From assembly GCA_003647675.1 (NCBI GenBank), contig QMNH01000004.1, forward strand, positions 1 through 18,758: a stretch of 18,758 bases of DNA. The letters are read 5' to 3'. Shown here piece after piece: positions 9,501 through 15,874 of this stretch. The DNA is from Candidatus Falkowiibacteriota bacterium (GTDB lineage Bacteria; Patescibacteriota; Patescibacteriia; Patescibacteriales; UBA12075). Positions within the stretch are counted from its first letter, which is position 1. The number at the start of each line of letters is the position of its first letter. Under the pieces are notes generated by a model, which was not told the DNA's origin, did not search any database, and saw nothing but the letters and a program-made list of their open reading frames with translations. The translations under genes and the position numbers were made by a program.

Positions 9501-10062
9501 CGCGGGGGTGATAACGAAAATTAAGAAAATAATTACCCGGACCAACGAATCAATGCTGTTTGTAAAAATTGAAGACGGATATAATAATACCGAAGTATTG
9601 GTATTTCCTTCGCTTTTAAAAAAATCAATTGATATTTGGGAAGAAGGTAATGTTATTTTATGCCAAGGGAAGCCATCCGACAAGGACAAGGAAATGAAAA
9701 TATTAGCCAACCAAGTAGTAAGGGTAACGCTTGAGAATATTGAAGAGGCAATCGGTAAGTTTATTAAAGATTGTAAAGAAACTTCAAATTATTATAATAA
9801 TCGATCGCCGATTTTAGCTCATAAAAAAATAAATAGTGAAGATTTAAATTTAGGTTTTGATAGCAGCATGGGGGGCGCGGATTTGGAAAAATTAAGAAAT
9901 ATTTTCGCCCGACATTCCGGTTCAAGTAAAGTAATTTTTAAAGTAACTCAAGGCAGTGGCGGGCATAAAATATTGGAAACCGGCTACAGAATAGATAATA
10001 ATAATAATTTAAAAGATGAATTAAAAAAAGAATTAGGCAATAAAATTAAATTTTTTATCTAA
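6514..10062 (+). CDS. dnaE: DNA polymerase III alpha subunit (DnaE) with intact PHP domain
   Basis: The catalytic subunit of the replicative polymerase, 1182 residues, the usual DnaE1 length. The PHP domain (residues ~1-270) begins FVHLHVHTHYSLLDG and keeps ITDHG, GVEAYLAP, SACLAGE, EIMDHPK and TNDVHY. These are the positions that carry metal ligands in PHP domains thought to proofread, so this one is likely an active 3'-5' exonuclease rather than the degenerate E. coli form. Polymerase motifs are GPGRGSAAGS, PDIDLDF with D402 and D404, and LKMDFLGL with D555, equivalent to the E. coli catalytic triad D401/D403/D555. An OB-fold follows (IKVAGVITKIKKI onward) and then a C-terminal tail. The start is 11 nt after the glycosyltransferase stop, without a Shine-Dalgarno sequence. 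The same gene is found alone in many genomes, so its pairing with a glycosyltransferase is probably incidental. Confidence 0.97.
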   Translation: MDFVHLHVHTHYSLLDGLLKIDELVAAVKEVKAPAVAITDHGVMYGVIEFYQKCKKAGIKPIIGVEAYLAPKSRFNKVTKEDERKNFHLLLLAKNLEGYKNLIKLTSIAHLEGFYYKPRIDWQILQKYHKGLIASSACLAGEIPCLIRWGQTDKARARILEYNKLFGQGNFYLEIMDHPKLEELSLVNEKLIEFSRELNIPLVATNDVHYLRKEDDEAQDILLCLQNKKKKDDLNRLNMIGPDYSLRPGREIAEAFKNVPDAISNTIEIAERCNLEIELGKIQLPYFQVPENFDSGSYLRKLCGEGLKKRYDKTYEQAEENVKERMDYELDVIGKMGWDSYFLIVADFVNWAKNNNIIVGPGRGSAAGSLVCYLTGITNIDPLHYDLVFERFLNPDRISMPDIDLDFSDIRRDEVINYVENKYGKDHVTQIITFGTMAARAAIRDVGRVLNAPYDFCDKLAKMIPMFSKIDDALKSTIELKEIYQKEETARKIIDYARILEGVARHASTHACGVLITKEPLTENVPLQYASSSDRSIVSQYSLHPIEDLGLLKMDFLGLKNLTIIESAIKIIKSTKGVDINIDAIPLNNAKTYKLFKKAETTGVFQFESSGMKRYLRELKPTEFEDIIAMVALYRPGPMEWIPDYISGKQGKKKLSYLHPKLEPILKKTYGVAIYQEQVMQMARDLAGFTLAEADVLRKAVGKKIPKLLAEQKEKFINGCVKNGINSELAQKIFSFIEPFAGYGFNRSHAACYALIAYQTAYLKTHWPTEFMAALLTADQHNSDRIAVEIEECQRMGIDVARPDVNQSFEFFTVVTTDARKNNPDEKDEKTRVIRFGLNAIKNIGSHIAEVIIKERKANGIYKNISDFLERVNDKDLNKKSLESLIKSGALSNFEERGKLLGNFENLLQFNKELTKSKTNGQASLFSDTPSLANDAEMKLEDYPPADRQEKLTWEKELLGLYISEHPFSDFKEHLSPIIVPLKELSGIKSKAQIKVAGVITKIKKIITRTNESMLFVKIEDGYNNTEVLVFPSLLKKSIDIWEEGNVILCQGKPSDKDKEMKILANQVVRVTLENIEEAIGKFIKDCKETSNYYNNRSPILAHKKINSEDLNLGFDSSMGGADLEKLRNIFARHSGSSKVIFKVTQGSGGHKILETGYRIDNNNNLKDELKKELGNKIKFFI

Positions 10063-10094
10063 AATAAAGGTAAAATTATAGTTAATTAAAATTT

Positions 10095-10124
10095 TTGGAC
10101 AAATAGAGTAAAATTTGTTATAGT
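10095..10124 (+). promoter_or_regulatory. Promoter upstream of the lysine-rich membrane protein gene
   Basis: TTGGAC (10095-10100) and TATAGT (10119-10124) are spaced 18 bp apart, a reasonable sigma-70 match just downstream of the dnaE stop. Transcription would start near 10131, giving a leader of about 60 nt. Confidence 0.5.
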
Positions 10125-10146
10125 ATATATAGGAATAGATGTAAAA

Positions 10147-10174
10147 ATTTATTTATTTTAATGAGTAAATAAAT
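10147..10174 (+). other. Hairpin in the leader of the lysine-rich membrane protein
   Basis: ATTTATTTA (10147-10155) and TAAATAAAT (10166-10174) are perfect complements with a 10-nt loop, lying 17 nt before the start codon inside the predicted leader. The stem is all A/T, so it would be weak. It may be just low-complexity sequence. Confidence 0.4.
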
Positions 10175-10191
10175 ATAAAATTTTAAAAGAT

Positions 10192-11841
10192 ATGCCAGTA
10201 AAAAAAGCCATAAAAATAAATATTGAAGACGAGGAAAGCAAGAAAAATGTAAGTACTAAAAAAAAGAAAACAGTGGCAAGGAAAATTTCAGTAAAATCAA
10301 AATCAAAGCCGGGCGCGAAAAAAAGGCCCGCGCCTTTAAAGAAAAAAAAATTTGACGATTCTGTTGATAAGAAATTTACAGAAGAGAAAAAGCCCGGTAA
10401 AATAGTGAAGCCAAAAGTAAAAATTAAAATTGAGGAAGAAAAAGATTTAGGCGTTATAAGGGATAAATTAAAAAATGATTTAAAGACTGAAAAAGAAATA
10501 TTAGCGGGTAAAAAAACCAAAGGCGGCTTAAACGATGTTTCGGTAGCCGGAATCGCACAGATAGAAAAAAATATAAAGCCGGAAAAAAATATTGGCAAGA
10601 CAGAGGACAAAATTATTCCGAAAAGCGACGCGGTAAAAGAGGCAATTGCCCAATCTCAGTTCAAGGAACGCCAAGAAGTTGAGAATGAATTTACCGATAC
10701 AAAAATAAAAGCGAGCCGCTCTCTGAAAATGTATAAAAGAATAGCTGCTAGTTTTATAGCTCTGGCTTTATTGTTAGTATTGGTAATTTTATATTTTTAT
10801 TTGGTAAAAGTAACGATTGTATTGATTCCAAACCAAGAACGAACCAGCAATAATATGATTTTTGATATTTACGACGAAGAAACGTCCAAGGAAGAAGGCG
10901 GCGCCAACGCAATCAAGGGGATTGTTAGGCAGGTAGAAATTGAAAACGAGGCGGATTATCAAGCTTCCGGTTCGGAAATAATTGGCAAAGAAGCGATCGG
11001 AAAAGCTACGATAGTAAATAATTATAATAAAAATCAGCCTTTAGTGGCGACCACCCGCCTTTTGACTCCCGATAATAAATTATTTAGAACTAAAAATACC
11101 GTAAACGTGCCAGCCGGCGGAAGCATTGAAGTGGAAATATACGCCGACGAACCAAGCTCGGACATGGCGATAGAGCCGACTAAATTAACAGTTCCCGGTT
11201 TATGGGCAGGTTTGCAGGACAAAATTTACGCAGAAACCAAAGAGAAAATCGTATATCAGGAAAAAATAAAAAGACATATCGTAGAATCGGATATTGAGGA
11301 TAGCGCGAGAGACTTAAAACAACAGCTACTAGCCAAAGCTAAAGCCGAAGTTAACGAAACATACAAAGAATACAGCCAAATTTTGTATAAAATTGATGAG
11401 AATTCAATAGAGAGCCGGATTGATGGAGCGATCGGGGAAGAGGTGGATGAATTTACGGCTTTAATGAGCGCGGATGTAATCGTAGTGGCTTTTGACGATA
11501 AAACAGCCGGGAATTTAGCAAAACAAAAGTTTGTTTCCGCCCTGTCGGACAATAAAGAGCTAATAAGCTTTGATGAAGAGAATATTATTTACGCTTTGAA
11601 TAATTATGATTTTCAAGCAGGTACGGCAAATATTAATGCTACTTTTGAAGGAAAAGTCAGTCTAAAAGAAGATTCAAATATTATAGAAATTGATAAAATA
11701 TTAGGCTTAAAAAAAGATCAACTGGACACTTACTTAATGAGCTTGCCTGAAATAGCGGGTTTTGAAGTTGAATTTTACCCTAGTTTTTATAAAAAAGTGC
11801 CGAAATTGGTTGATCGGATAAAAATTGAAATAAAAAAGTAA
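10192..11841 (+). CDS. Single-pass membrane protein with Lys/Glu-rich cytoplasmic tail and large extracytoplasmic domain
   Basis: 549 residues in three parts. Residues 1 to ~178 are extremely rich in Lys and Glu with runs such as KKKKTVARK, probably disordered and cytoplasmic. One membrane segment follows at ~183-205 (ALALLLVLVILYFYLV). The remaining ~340 residues lie outside the membrane. They contain a beta-rich stretch (GKATIVNNYNKNQPLVATTR, LLTPDNKLFRTKNTVNVPAG, TKLTVPGLWAG), then a charged helical region, and end with a small domain (LSLPEIAGFEVEF-like, finishing FYKKVPKLVDRIKIEIKK). I recognise this architecture from CPR genomes, where some members are labelled baseplate J/gp47-like; I cannot confirm that domain by eye. 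The function is unknown; a cell-envelope role is likely from the topology. It has its own promoter and is followed by the thrS leader. The ATG lacks a clear Shine-Dalgarno sequence. Confidence 0.7.
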   Translation: MPVKKAIKINIEDEESKKNVSTKKKKTVARKISVKSKSKPGAKKRPAPLKKKKFDDSVDKKFTEEKKPGKIVKPKVKIKIEEEKDLGVIRDKLKNDLKTEKEILAGKKTKGGLNDVSVAGIAQIEKNIKPEKNIGKTEDKIIPKSDAVKEAIAQSQFKERQEVENEFTDTKIKASRSLKMYKRIAASFIALALLLVLVILYFYLVKVTIVLIPNQERTSNNMIFDIYDEETSKEEGGANAIKGIVRQVEIENEADYQASGSEIIGKEAIGKATIVNNYNKNQPLVATTRLLTPDNKLFRTKNTVNVPAGGSIEVEIYADEPSSDMAIEPTKLTVPGLWAGLQDKIYAETKEKIVYQEKIKRHIVESDIEDSARDLKQQLLAKAKAEVNETYKEYSQILYKIDENSIESRIDGAIGEEVDEFTALMSADVIVVAFDDKTAGNLAKQKFVSALSDNKELISFDEENIIYALNNYDFQAGTANINATFEGKVSLKEDSNIIEIDKILGLKKDQLDTYLMSLPEIAGFEVEFYPSFYKKVPKLVDRIKIEIKK

Positions 11842-11864
11842 TTATAGTTATATTATTGTTAAAG

Positions 11865-11893
11865 TTGACTTGTATATTAAAATATAATATACT
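11865..11893 (+). promoter_or_regulatory. Strong sigma-70 promoter for the thrS leader
   Basis: TTGACT (11865-11870) and TATACT (11888-11893) are separated by exactly 17 bp, one mismatch each from consensus. The start would fall near 11900, at the foot of the T-box Stem I, so the whole transcript leader is the T-box. This position independently supports the leader call. Confidence 0.8.
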
Positions 11894-11897
11894 GAAT

Positions 11898-12120
11898 TTA
11901 TCCTTAAGGGTGATTGCTGGGGTTACCAGCCACAGATTCATAAATATGGATTTTCGATTAAATTCGAAACTAAGCCAGGGGATAATAAATTAAGATGGTT
12001 CGCGCCAATAAAGATTGCGGCGAACAAGCTAGATGGAACCGCGGGGAAATAAACAGCCTCGTTCTAGTGCTCTAAATTTTTAGAGTATTGGAACGAGGTT
12101 ATTTAATTTAATTAATTTTT
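11898..12120 (+). promoter_or_regulatory. T-box riboswitch (tRNA-Thr sensing leader) of thrS
   Basis: Stem I closes with TTATCC (11898-11903) and GGATAA (11980-11985). On its 3' side, GAAACTAAG (11966-11974) resembles the specifier loop and contains ACT (11969-11971), a threonine codon. A Stem III hairpin follows (GTTCGC 11998-12003 with GCGAAC 12020-12025). The antiterminator is textbook: GCTAGA (12028-12033), the 7-nt bulge TGGAACC (12034-12040), GCGGGG (12041-12046), a 10-nt loop, then CCTCGT (12057-12062) and TCTAGT (12063-12068) pairing back. TGGAACCGCGG is the conserved T-box. Uncharged tRNA-Thr would pair its NCCA end with TGGA, implying a discriminator U, and stabilise readthrough into thrS. 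The competing terminator shares 12057-12068. The distal Stem I motifs (AG bulge, T-loops) were not assigned by eye. Confidence 0.88.
12057..12120 (+). terminator. T-box attenuator terminator before thrS
   Basis: CCTCGTTC (12057-12064) pairs perfectly with GAACGAGG (12091-12098). The interior continues pairing through wobbles (12065-12069 with 12086-12090) and CTCTAA with TTAGAG, making one long stem-loop. A T-rich tail follows from 12099. Its 5' arm is the same sequence that forms the 3' side of the antiterminator, so the two folds exclude each other. It ends 28 nt before the thrS start. Confidence 0.87.
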
Positions 12121-12126
12121 AAAAAT

Positions 12127-13920
12127 ATGGAAAAAGAAAAAAAAATTATTAAAGCTGAAAAAGCGGCTGATAAATTGGAAATGCTTAGGCATTCCATGTC
12201 CCACGTGCTGGCCGCCGCGGTAAAAGAACTGTGGCCCAATGTTAAGTTGGCTATCGGCCCGGCCATAGAAAACGGTTTTTATTATGATTTTGATTTTGGC
12301 AAAACAAAGATCGGGGAAGAGGATTTAAAAACAGTTGAGAAAAAAATGCAGGAAATAATAAAAAAAGATTTTAATTTTGAAAGATTCGAGTTAAAAATAG
12401 ACGAGGCTATAGGGCGCGAGGAAAAAGCAAAAGAAATATATAAGGCAGAGTTGGTAAAAGACTTAAAAAAAGAAGGAAAAGAAAAAGTCAGCTATTACCG
12501 TTTGGGAAAATATGAAGATCTTTGCAGCGGACCGCATATTAAATCCAGCGGAAAAATTAATTTAGGAACTTTTAAATTAACCAAGCTGGCCGGGGCGTAT
12601 TGGCGCGGTGACGAGAAAAATAAAATGCTGACCAGAATTTATGGCGTTGGATTTTATACGAAAAAAGAATTAGGTGAATATATGAAAATGCTGGAAGAAG
12701 CCGAAAAAAGAGACCACAGGAAAATCGGCAAGGAAATGGAACTTTTTATGTTTGATGATGAAGTCGGCCAGGGATTGCCTTTGTGGCTTCCCAAGGGAGC
12801 CTTATTAAGGCATATAGTTATGGATTTTGCTTTTAATACTTACTTAAAGAAAGGCTATGAACCGGTATCTACGCCGCATATAGCTTCCTTAAAATTATGG
12901 CGGCATTCAGGACATTTGGATTTTTATAAAGACAGTCTTTATAATTCATTCGGCATTGAGGATGAGGAATATATGCTTAAGCCCATGAATTGCCCTTTGC
13001 AAGTGCAAATGTATAATAATAAAAAAAGAAGTTATCGGGAATTGCCTTTGCGCTGGACTGAGATGGGGACGGTTTATCGTTATGAAAAATCAGGCACTCT
13101 GCACGGCCTAACCAGGGTGAGAGGCTTTACTCAGGATGACGCTCACATTATATGTACTCCGGATCAGTTGCATGAAGAATTGAAGGGAGCGCTTGAATTA
13201 TCATTATATATTTTGAACATTTTTGGCTTTAAAGAATTTGAAATGAATGTTAGCGTGCGTGATCCTGAAAATAAAGATAAATTTATTGGTAGTGACGCAA
13301 TGTGGAAAAAAGCCGAAGGTGAGCTAACCGACGTATTAAAAGAAATAGGCTTTAAAAATTTTGTTTATGATGTTGGCGGAGCGGTATTTTACGGACCCAA
13401 AATAGACATTAAAATAAACGATTCATTGGGCCGGCCGTGGCAATTATCAACAATTCAGTTTGATTTTAATTTACCCAGCAGATTTAACATGAAGTATCAG
13501 GGGGCTGACGGCAAGGAGCATACTCCTTTTATGATTCATCGTGCTTTATTGGGGTCGTTAGAAAGATTTTTGGGAGTATTGATTGAACATTTTGCCGGCG
13601 CCTTCCCTGTTTGGCTGTCTCCGGTGCAAGTTAAGCTGGTGGCGGTGTCGGAAAAACATACGGATTATGTAGAAAAATTAGTTTCGGAATTTAAAAGTAA
13701 TGATATTAGAACCGAAATAGATATATCCGACGAAACAGTAGGTAATAAGATCCGCAAGGCCATAAAAGAAAAAGCGCCCTATATATTGGTCATCGGTGAC
13801 AAGGAGCAAGAATCGGATACTTTAGCGGTTCGAGACAGAGGCGCAAAAGAAGTCAGACAGATTAAAAAAGAAGATTTTATTCTGGAAATTAAAGAAAAAG
13901 TGGAAAATAAAACAATATAA
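12127..13920 (+). CDS. thrS: Threonyl-tRNA synthetase lacking the TGS domain
   Basis: Charges tRNA-Thr with threonine; 597 residues against 642 in E. coli. Only ~21 residues precede the editing-domain motif H22-S-M-S-H26, so the N-terminal TGS domain is missing, and the T-box terminator directly upstream leaves no room for it. The editing site that removes serine is otherwise intact, including C133-S-G-P-H137. The class II core has motif 2 (RWTEMGTVYRYEKSGTLHGL) and motif 3 (near GSLERFLGVLIEHF). The zinc ligands are C289 (MNCP), H340 (DDAH) and H471 (MIHRA), matching E. coli C334, H385 and H511. The anticodon-binding domain starts at ~500 (SPVQVKLVAV). Expression is predicted to be controlled by the T-box leader. 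No Shine-Dalgarno sequence is seen. Confidence 0.97.
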   Translation: MEKEKKIIKAEKAADKLEMLRHSMSHVLAAAVKELWPNVKLAIGPAIENGFYYDFDFGKTKIGEEDLKTVEKKMQEIIKKDFNFERFELKIDEAIGREEKAKEIYKAELVKDLKKEGKEKVSYYRLGKYEDLCSGPHIKSSGKINLGTFKLTKLAGAYWRGDEKNKMLTRIYGVGFYTKKELGEYMKMLEEAEKRDHRKIGKEMELFMFDDEVGQGLPLWLPKGALLRHIVMDFAFNTYLKKGYEPVSTPHIASLKLWRHSGHLDFYKDSLYNSFGIEDEEYMLKPMNCPLQVQMYNNKKRSYRELPLRWTEMGTVYRYEKSGTLHGLTRVRGFTQDDAHIICTPDQLHEELKGALELSLYILNIFGFKEFEMNVSVRDPENKDKFIGSDAMWKKAEGELTDVLKEIGFKNFVYDVGGAVFYGPKIDIKINDSLGRPWQLSTIQFDFNLPSRFNMKYQGADGKEHTPFMIHRALLGSLERFLGVLIEHFAGAFPVWLSPVQVKLVAVSEKHTDYVEKLVSEFKSNDIRTEIDISDETVGNKIRKAIKEKAPYILVIGDKEQESDTLAVRDRGAKEVRQIKKEDFILEIKEKVENKTI

Positions 13921-13921
13921 A

Positions 13922-13949
13922 TTGCGCTTTAAAATATAACGTTTATAAT
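13922..13949 (+). promoter_or_regulatory. Promoter upstream of the small cysteine-motif protein
   Basis: TTGCGC (13922-13927) and a perfect TATAAT (13944-13949) lie 16 bp apart, directly after the thrS stop. Predicted start is near 13956, giving a leader of about 20 nt. The -35 match is moderate. Confidence 0.5.
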
Positions 13950-13976
13950 ATTTAATAATAAAATTATTATCAAATT

Positions 13977-14357
13977 ATGACAATTACAGAATTAATTCCT
14001 TATGGAATAATCAAATCCCAGATTAAGGTAGATGATAATATCGGCCTGGTCTCCTGTAATTCCTGTGTTAAATTTTGTGAAACTGGCGGCGAGGAAAAAA
14101 TGGCTGAAATGGCCGAAAGGCTCAAAAAAGACGGATACAAAATAGTGGACACTGATTTAATCGGCGTGGCCTGCGATTTGGATCAGGTTAAAAAAGAAAC
14201 ATTTGACGGCGATGTTATTATTGTATTTGGTTGTGATGCCGCGGTCGATAACATTAAAAAGCTTGCCCCGGATAAAAAGGTGCTACCAGCTTTGGATACT
14301 ATCGGTATTGGCACCAGAGATAGGGAGGGGAACCTTTCTTTGGTAAAAAGATTTTAG
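13977..14357 (+). CDS. Small cysteine-motif protein resembling MTHFR C-terminal/MetV family
   Basis: 126 residues, soluble. It carries a cysteine cluster C27-x2-C30-x3-C34 followed by ETGGEEKMAEMAERLKKDGY, then single cysteines C66 (GVACDLD) and C86 (VFGCDAA), in an alternating alpha/beta pattern. The pattern of Cys cluster, GGE and an 'L...G' helix recalls the methylenetetrahydrofolate reductase C-terminal/MetV domain, which binds an iron-sulfur cluster or zinc and partners MetF in acetogens. That similarity is from memory and is only moderate. No MetF or other C1 gene is in the window, so a folate role should not be assumed. It likely binds a metal or cluster. It has its own promoter and ends at a strong terminator. 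Confidence 0.5.
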   Translation: MTITELIPYGIIKSQIKVDDNIGLVSCNSCVKFCETGGEEKMAEMAERLKKDGYKIVDTDLIGVACDLDQVKKETFDGDVIIVFGCDAAVDNIKKLAPDKKVLPALDTIGIGTRDREGNLSLVKRF

Positions 14358-14372
14358 ATAAAATTTTTAAAC

Positions 14373-14408
14373 AAAAAAATAAATTGTATAAACAATTTAT
14401 TTTTTTTT
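14373..14408. terminator. Bidirectional terminator between convergent genes
   Basis: ATAAATTGT (14379-14387) and ACAATTTAT (14392-14400) form a 9-bp stem with a 4-nt loop. A run of T follows on the plus strand (14400-14408), and a run of A precedes (14373-14379) that serves as the U-tract for the minus strand. It sits exactly between the convergent stops at 14357 and 14431. Confidence 0.85.
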
Positions 14409-14430
14409 GTATGTATGCCTGTTATTTTGA

Positions 14431-14874
14431 TTATATCCAGCGCCTGACTCGATTTTTGTATTTCCGGAATTCATCTTTGAATTTATTTTCCATGTTTTTT
14501 TCTTCCATTGGAATAAATAGTTTTTCCATTATAATTATAAAAATGGCAGGGAAAGTAAAAGTAACGAGCGATCCCATAAAAATAGCCGCACCCAAAAGGA
14601 TAGAAGTCATACCCAGATACATGGGATGGCGGCTGATTTTAAATGGACCGTTTATGATTATCGGGCTGGGGACTTTATTCGGTTTTACAGTGGTTTGATT
14701 TTTTTTAAAAAGCGAGTCTGTCCATAAATTGATAATTATTCCAAAAATAATCAATATTAAGCCTAAATAATTATAGGGAGGAAATATCATTTTAACAATC
14801 GGAAAAATAAAATGGGAAGCAAGGGATAAAAGCAGTAAAGCCATAAAGTAAGTTGGCGGCATTATTTTTTTCAT
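14431..14874 (-). CDS. Isoprenylcysteine carboxyl methyltransferase-like membrane protein
   Basis: 147 residues with about four hydrophobic segments. The C-terminal half holds the signature of the ICMT/PEMT-like integral membrane methyltransferases: NGPFKISRHPMYLGM, a membrane hairpin, then EEKNMENKFKDEFRKYKNRV ending in RRWI. In this superfamily RHPxY and the later EE bind S-adenosylmethionine. In bacteria these proteins methylate lipids, small molecules or unknown acceptors; true prenylcysteine substrates are not expected. It lies 27 nt downstream of the alpha/beta hydrolase on the same strand, probably in one transcript that ends at the bidirectional terminator. The acceptor is unknown. 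Confidence 0.82.
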   Translation of the reverse strand: MKKIMPPTYFMALLLLSLASHFIFPIVKMIFPPYNYLGLILIIFGIIINLWTDSLFKKNQTTVKPNKVPSPIIINGPFKISRHPMYLGMTSILLGAAIFMGSLVTFTFPAIFIIIMEKLFIPMEEKNMENKFKDEFRKYKNRVRRWI

Positions 14875-14901
14875 AAATAAGAAGATATTAACAATAAGAT
14901 A

Positions 14902-15750
14902 TTATTTTGTTTTTTGTTCTATTTCTTTAATCGCTTTTATAACAGTTTGTGTTTGGTCTTCATGTATAAACGGGCCCAGGTGGTTGCCGCCGCTTTCAAG
15001 TTTTCTGAAGTTGTCATTAAAAGAATTACTAGGCGGAACAATTGTATCATCGGTGTTTCTGAATGTAATTATCGGCATATTTTTAAAATTTTTAAGCTCA
15101 TCTCTTATGTCCGTTTTACCGATATCAATTATTTCCTTCATTGATTTGGATGGGGATTGCTTTATAAAATCTTTTAATAATTTTTTATAATATTTACTTT
15201 CATTTTCCTCGGCTGATTTTGGGAAAAGCGCGGTTTCGATATTTTTTATAGATCTTAAAGAGTGTGAAAGGGGACTGTTTTTGCTTAATCCGGCTGGATT
15301 CAGGGCGATAATGCCGCTTATATCATCGCTTCCCTTGCGCGCTACATCCATAAAACCCATGGAATGAGCAATTATTATCGGGTTTTTTAAGTGTTTTTTT
15401 TCAAAGAAAGCATTTATCGCGGCCGGCCTTTGAATTTTTGGGTCATATTTATCTGAGTTATTAGCCATATGGCCGGTATGTTCAATGGCCATAACCCTAT
15501 GTCCGGCATTTTGCACGCTAAAAATAAAATCCTCCATTAAATCCCAGCTCCATGGAGTTCCGGTAGCCACAAAAATGTCTTGGCCGGTTTGTTTTTCCGG
15601 ATAAATATCAATATATTCAAATTCTCCATATTCAAATTGCATTTTTTCCCGGTTATTATATTTTTCCCGGAATTTTAATTTTTGTTGGTTTTTTTCGTAT
15701 TCGGGGTTAATCGGTTTTAAATTATTAATATTTGACAAAGTTTCTTTCAT
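14902..15750 (-). CDS. Alpha/beta hydrolase
   Basis: 282 residues, no signal peptide. The fold is shown by an early DIFVATGTPWSWD strand-loop (oxyanion region), the nucleophile elbow IIIAHSMGF with S130, the acid in FRNTDDTIVPP (D235 most likely) and the catalytic histidine in ESGGNHLGPF (H257). The first ~45 residues are charged and probably not part of the fold. The motif ESGGNHL suggests a serine esterase or lipase-like enzyme; the substrate is unknown. The start ATG is preceded by an AT-rich stretch with a TATAAT-like sequence (15782-15777 on the minus strand) but no clear -35. It forms a two-gene unit with the downstream methyltransferase. Confidence 0.85.
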   Translation of the reverse strand: MKETLSNINNLKPINPEYEKNQQKLKFREKYNNREKMQFEYGEFEYIDIYPEKQTGQDIFVATGTPWSWDLMEDFIFSVQNAGHRVMAIEHTGHMANNSDKYDPKIQRPAAINAFFEKKHLKNPIIIAHSMGFMDVARKGSDDISGIIALNPAGLSKNSPLSHSLRSIKNIETALFPKSAEENESKYYKKLLKDFIKQSPSKSMKEIIDIGKTDIRDELKNFKNMPIITFRNTDDTIVPPSNSFNDNFRKLESGGNHLGPFIHEDQTQTVIKAIKEIEQKTK

Positions 15751-15874
15751 TTTTAAGATAGTTAGTAATTTTATTAATTATATAAAATAATAATTATTTC
15801 AGTATTTGTTTTAAATTAGTTTTTTCGGGGGAATTTTGGGCAACGGGCAGTATTGTGATGAGAAGAATTTATTC

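Noticed and set aside
9339..9710. Minus-strand frame of 123 codons
   Set aside because: Antisense to the OB-fold region of dnaE; no recognisable motif.
10158..10610. Open frame of 150 codons on the minus strand
   Set aside because: It is antisense to the Lys-rich tail of the membrane protein; poly-Lys codons (AAA/AAG) read as poly-Phe/Leu on the other strand and give a false hydrophobic ORF.
14384..14698. Plus-strand open frame of 104 codons
   Set aside because: It starts in the terminator and runs antisense to the methyltransferase gene, whose family motifs are clear.
15777..15782. Minus-strand TATAAT as a promoter for the hydrolase
   Set aside because: No acceptable -35 at 16-18 bp, and TATAAT arises easily in this AT-rich stretch; mentioned only in the gene entry.
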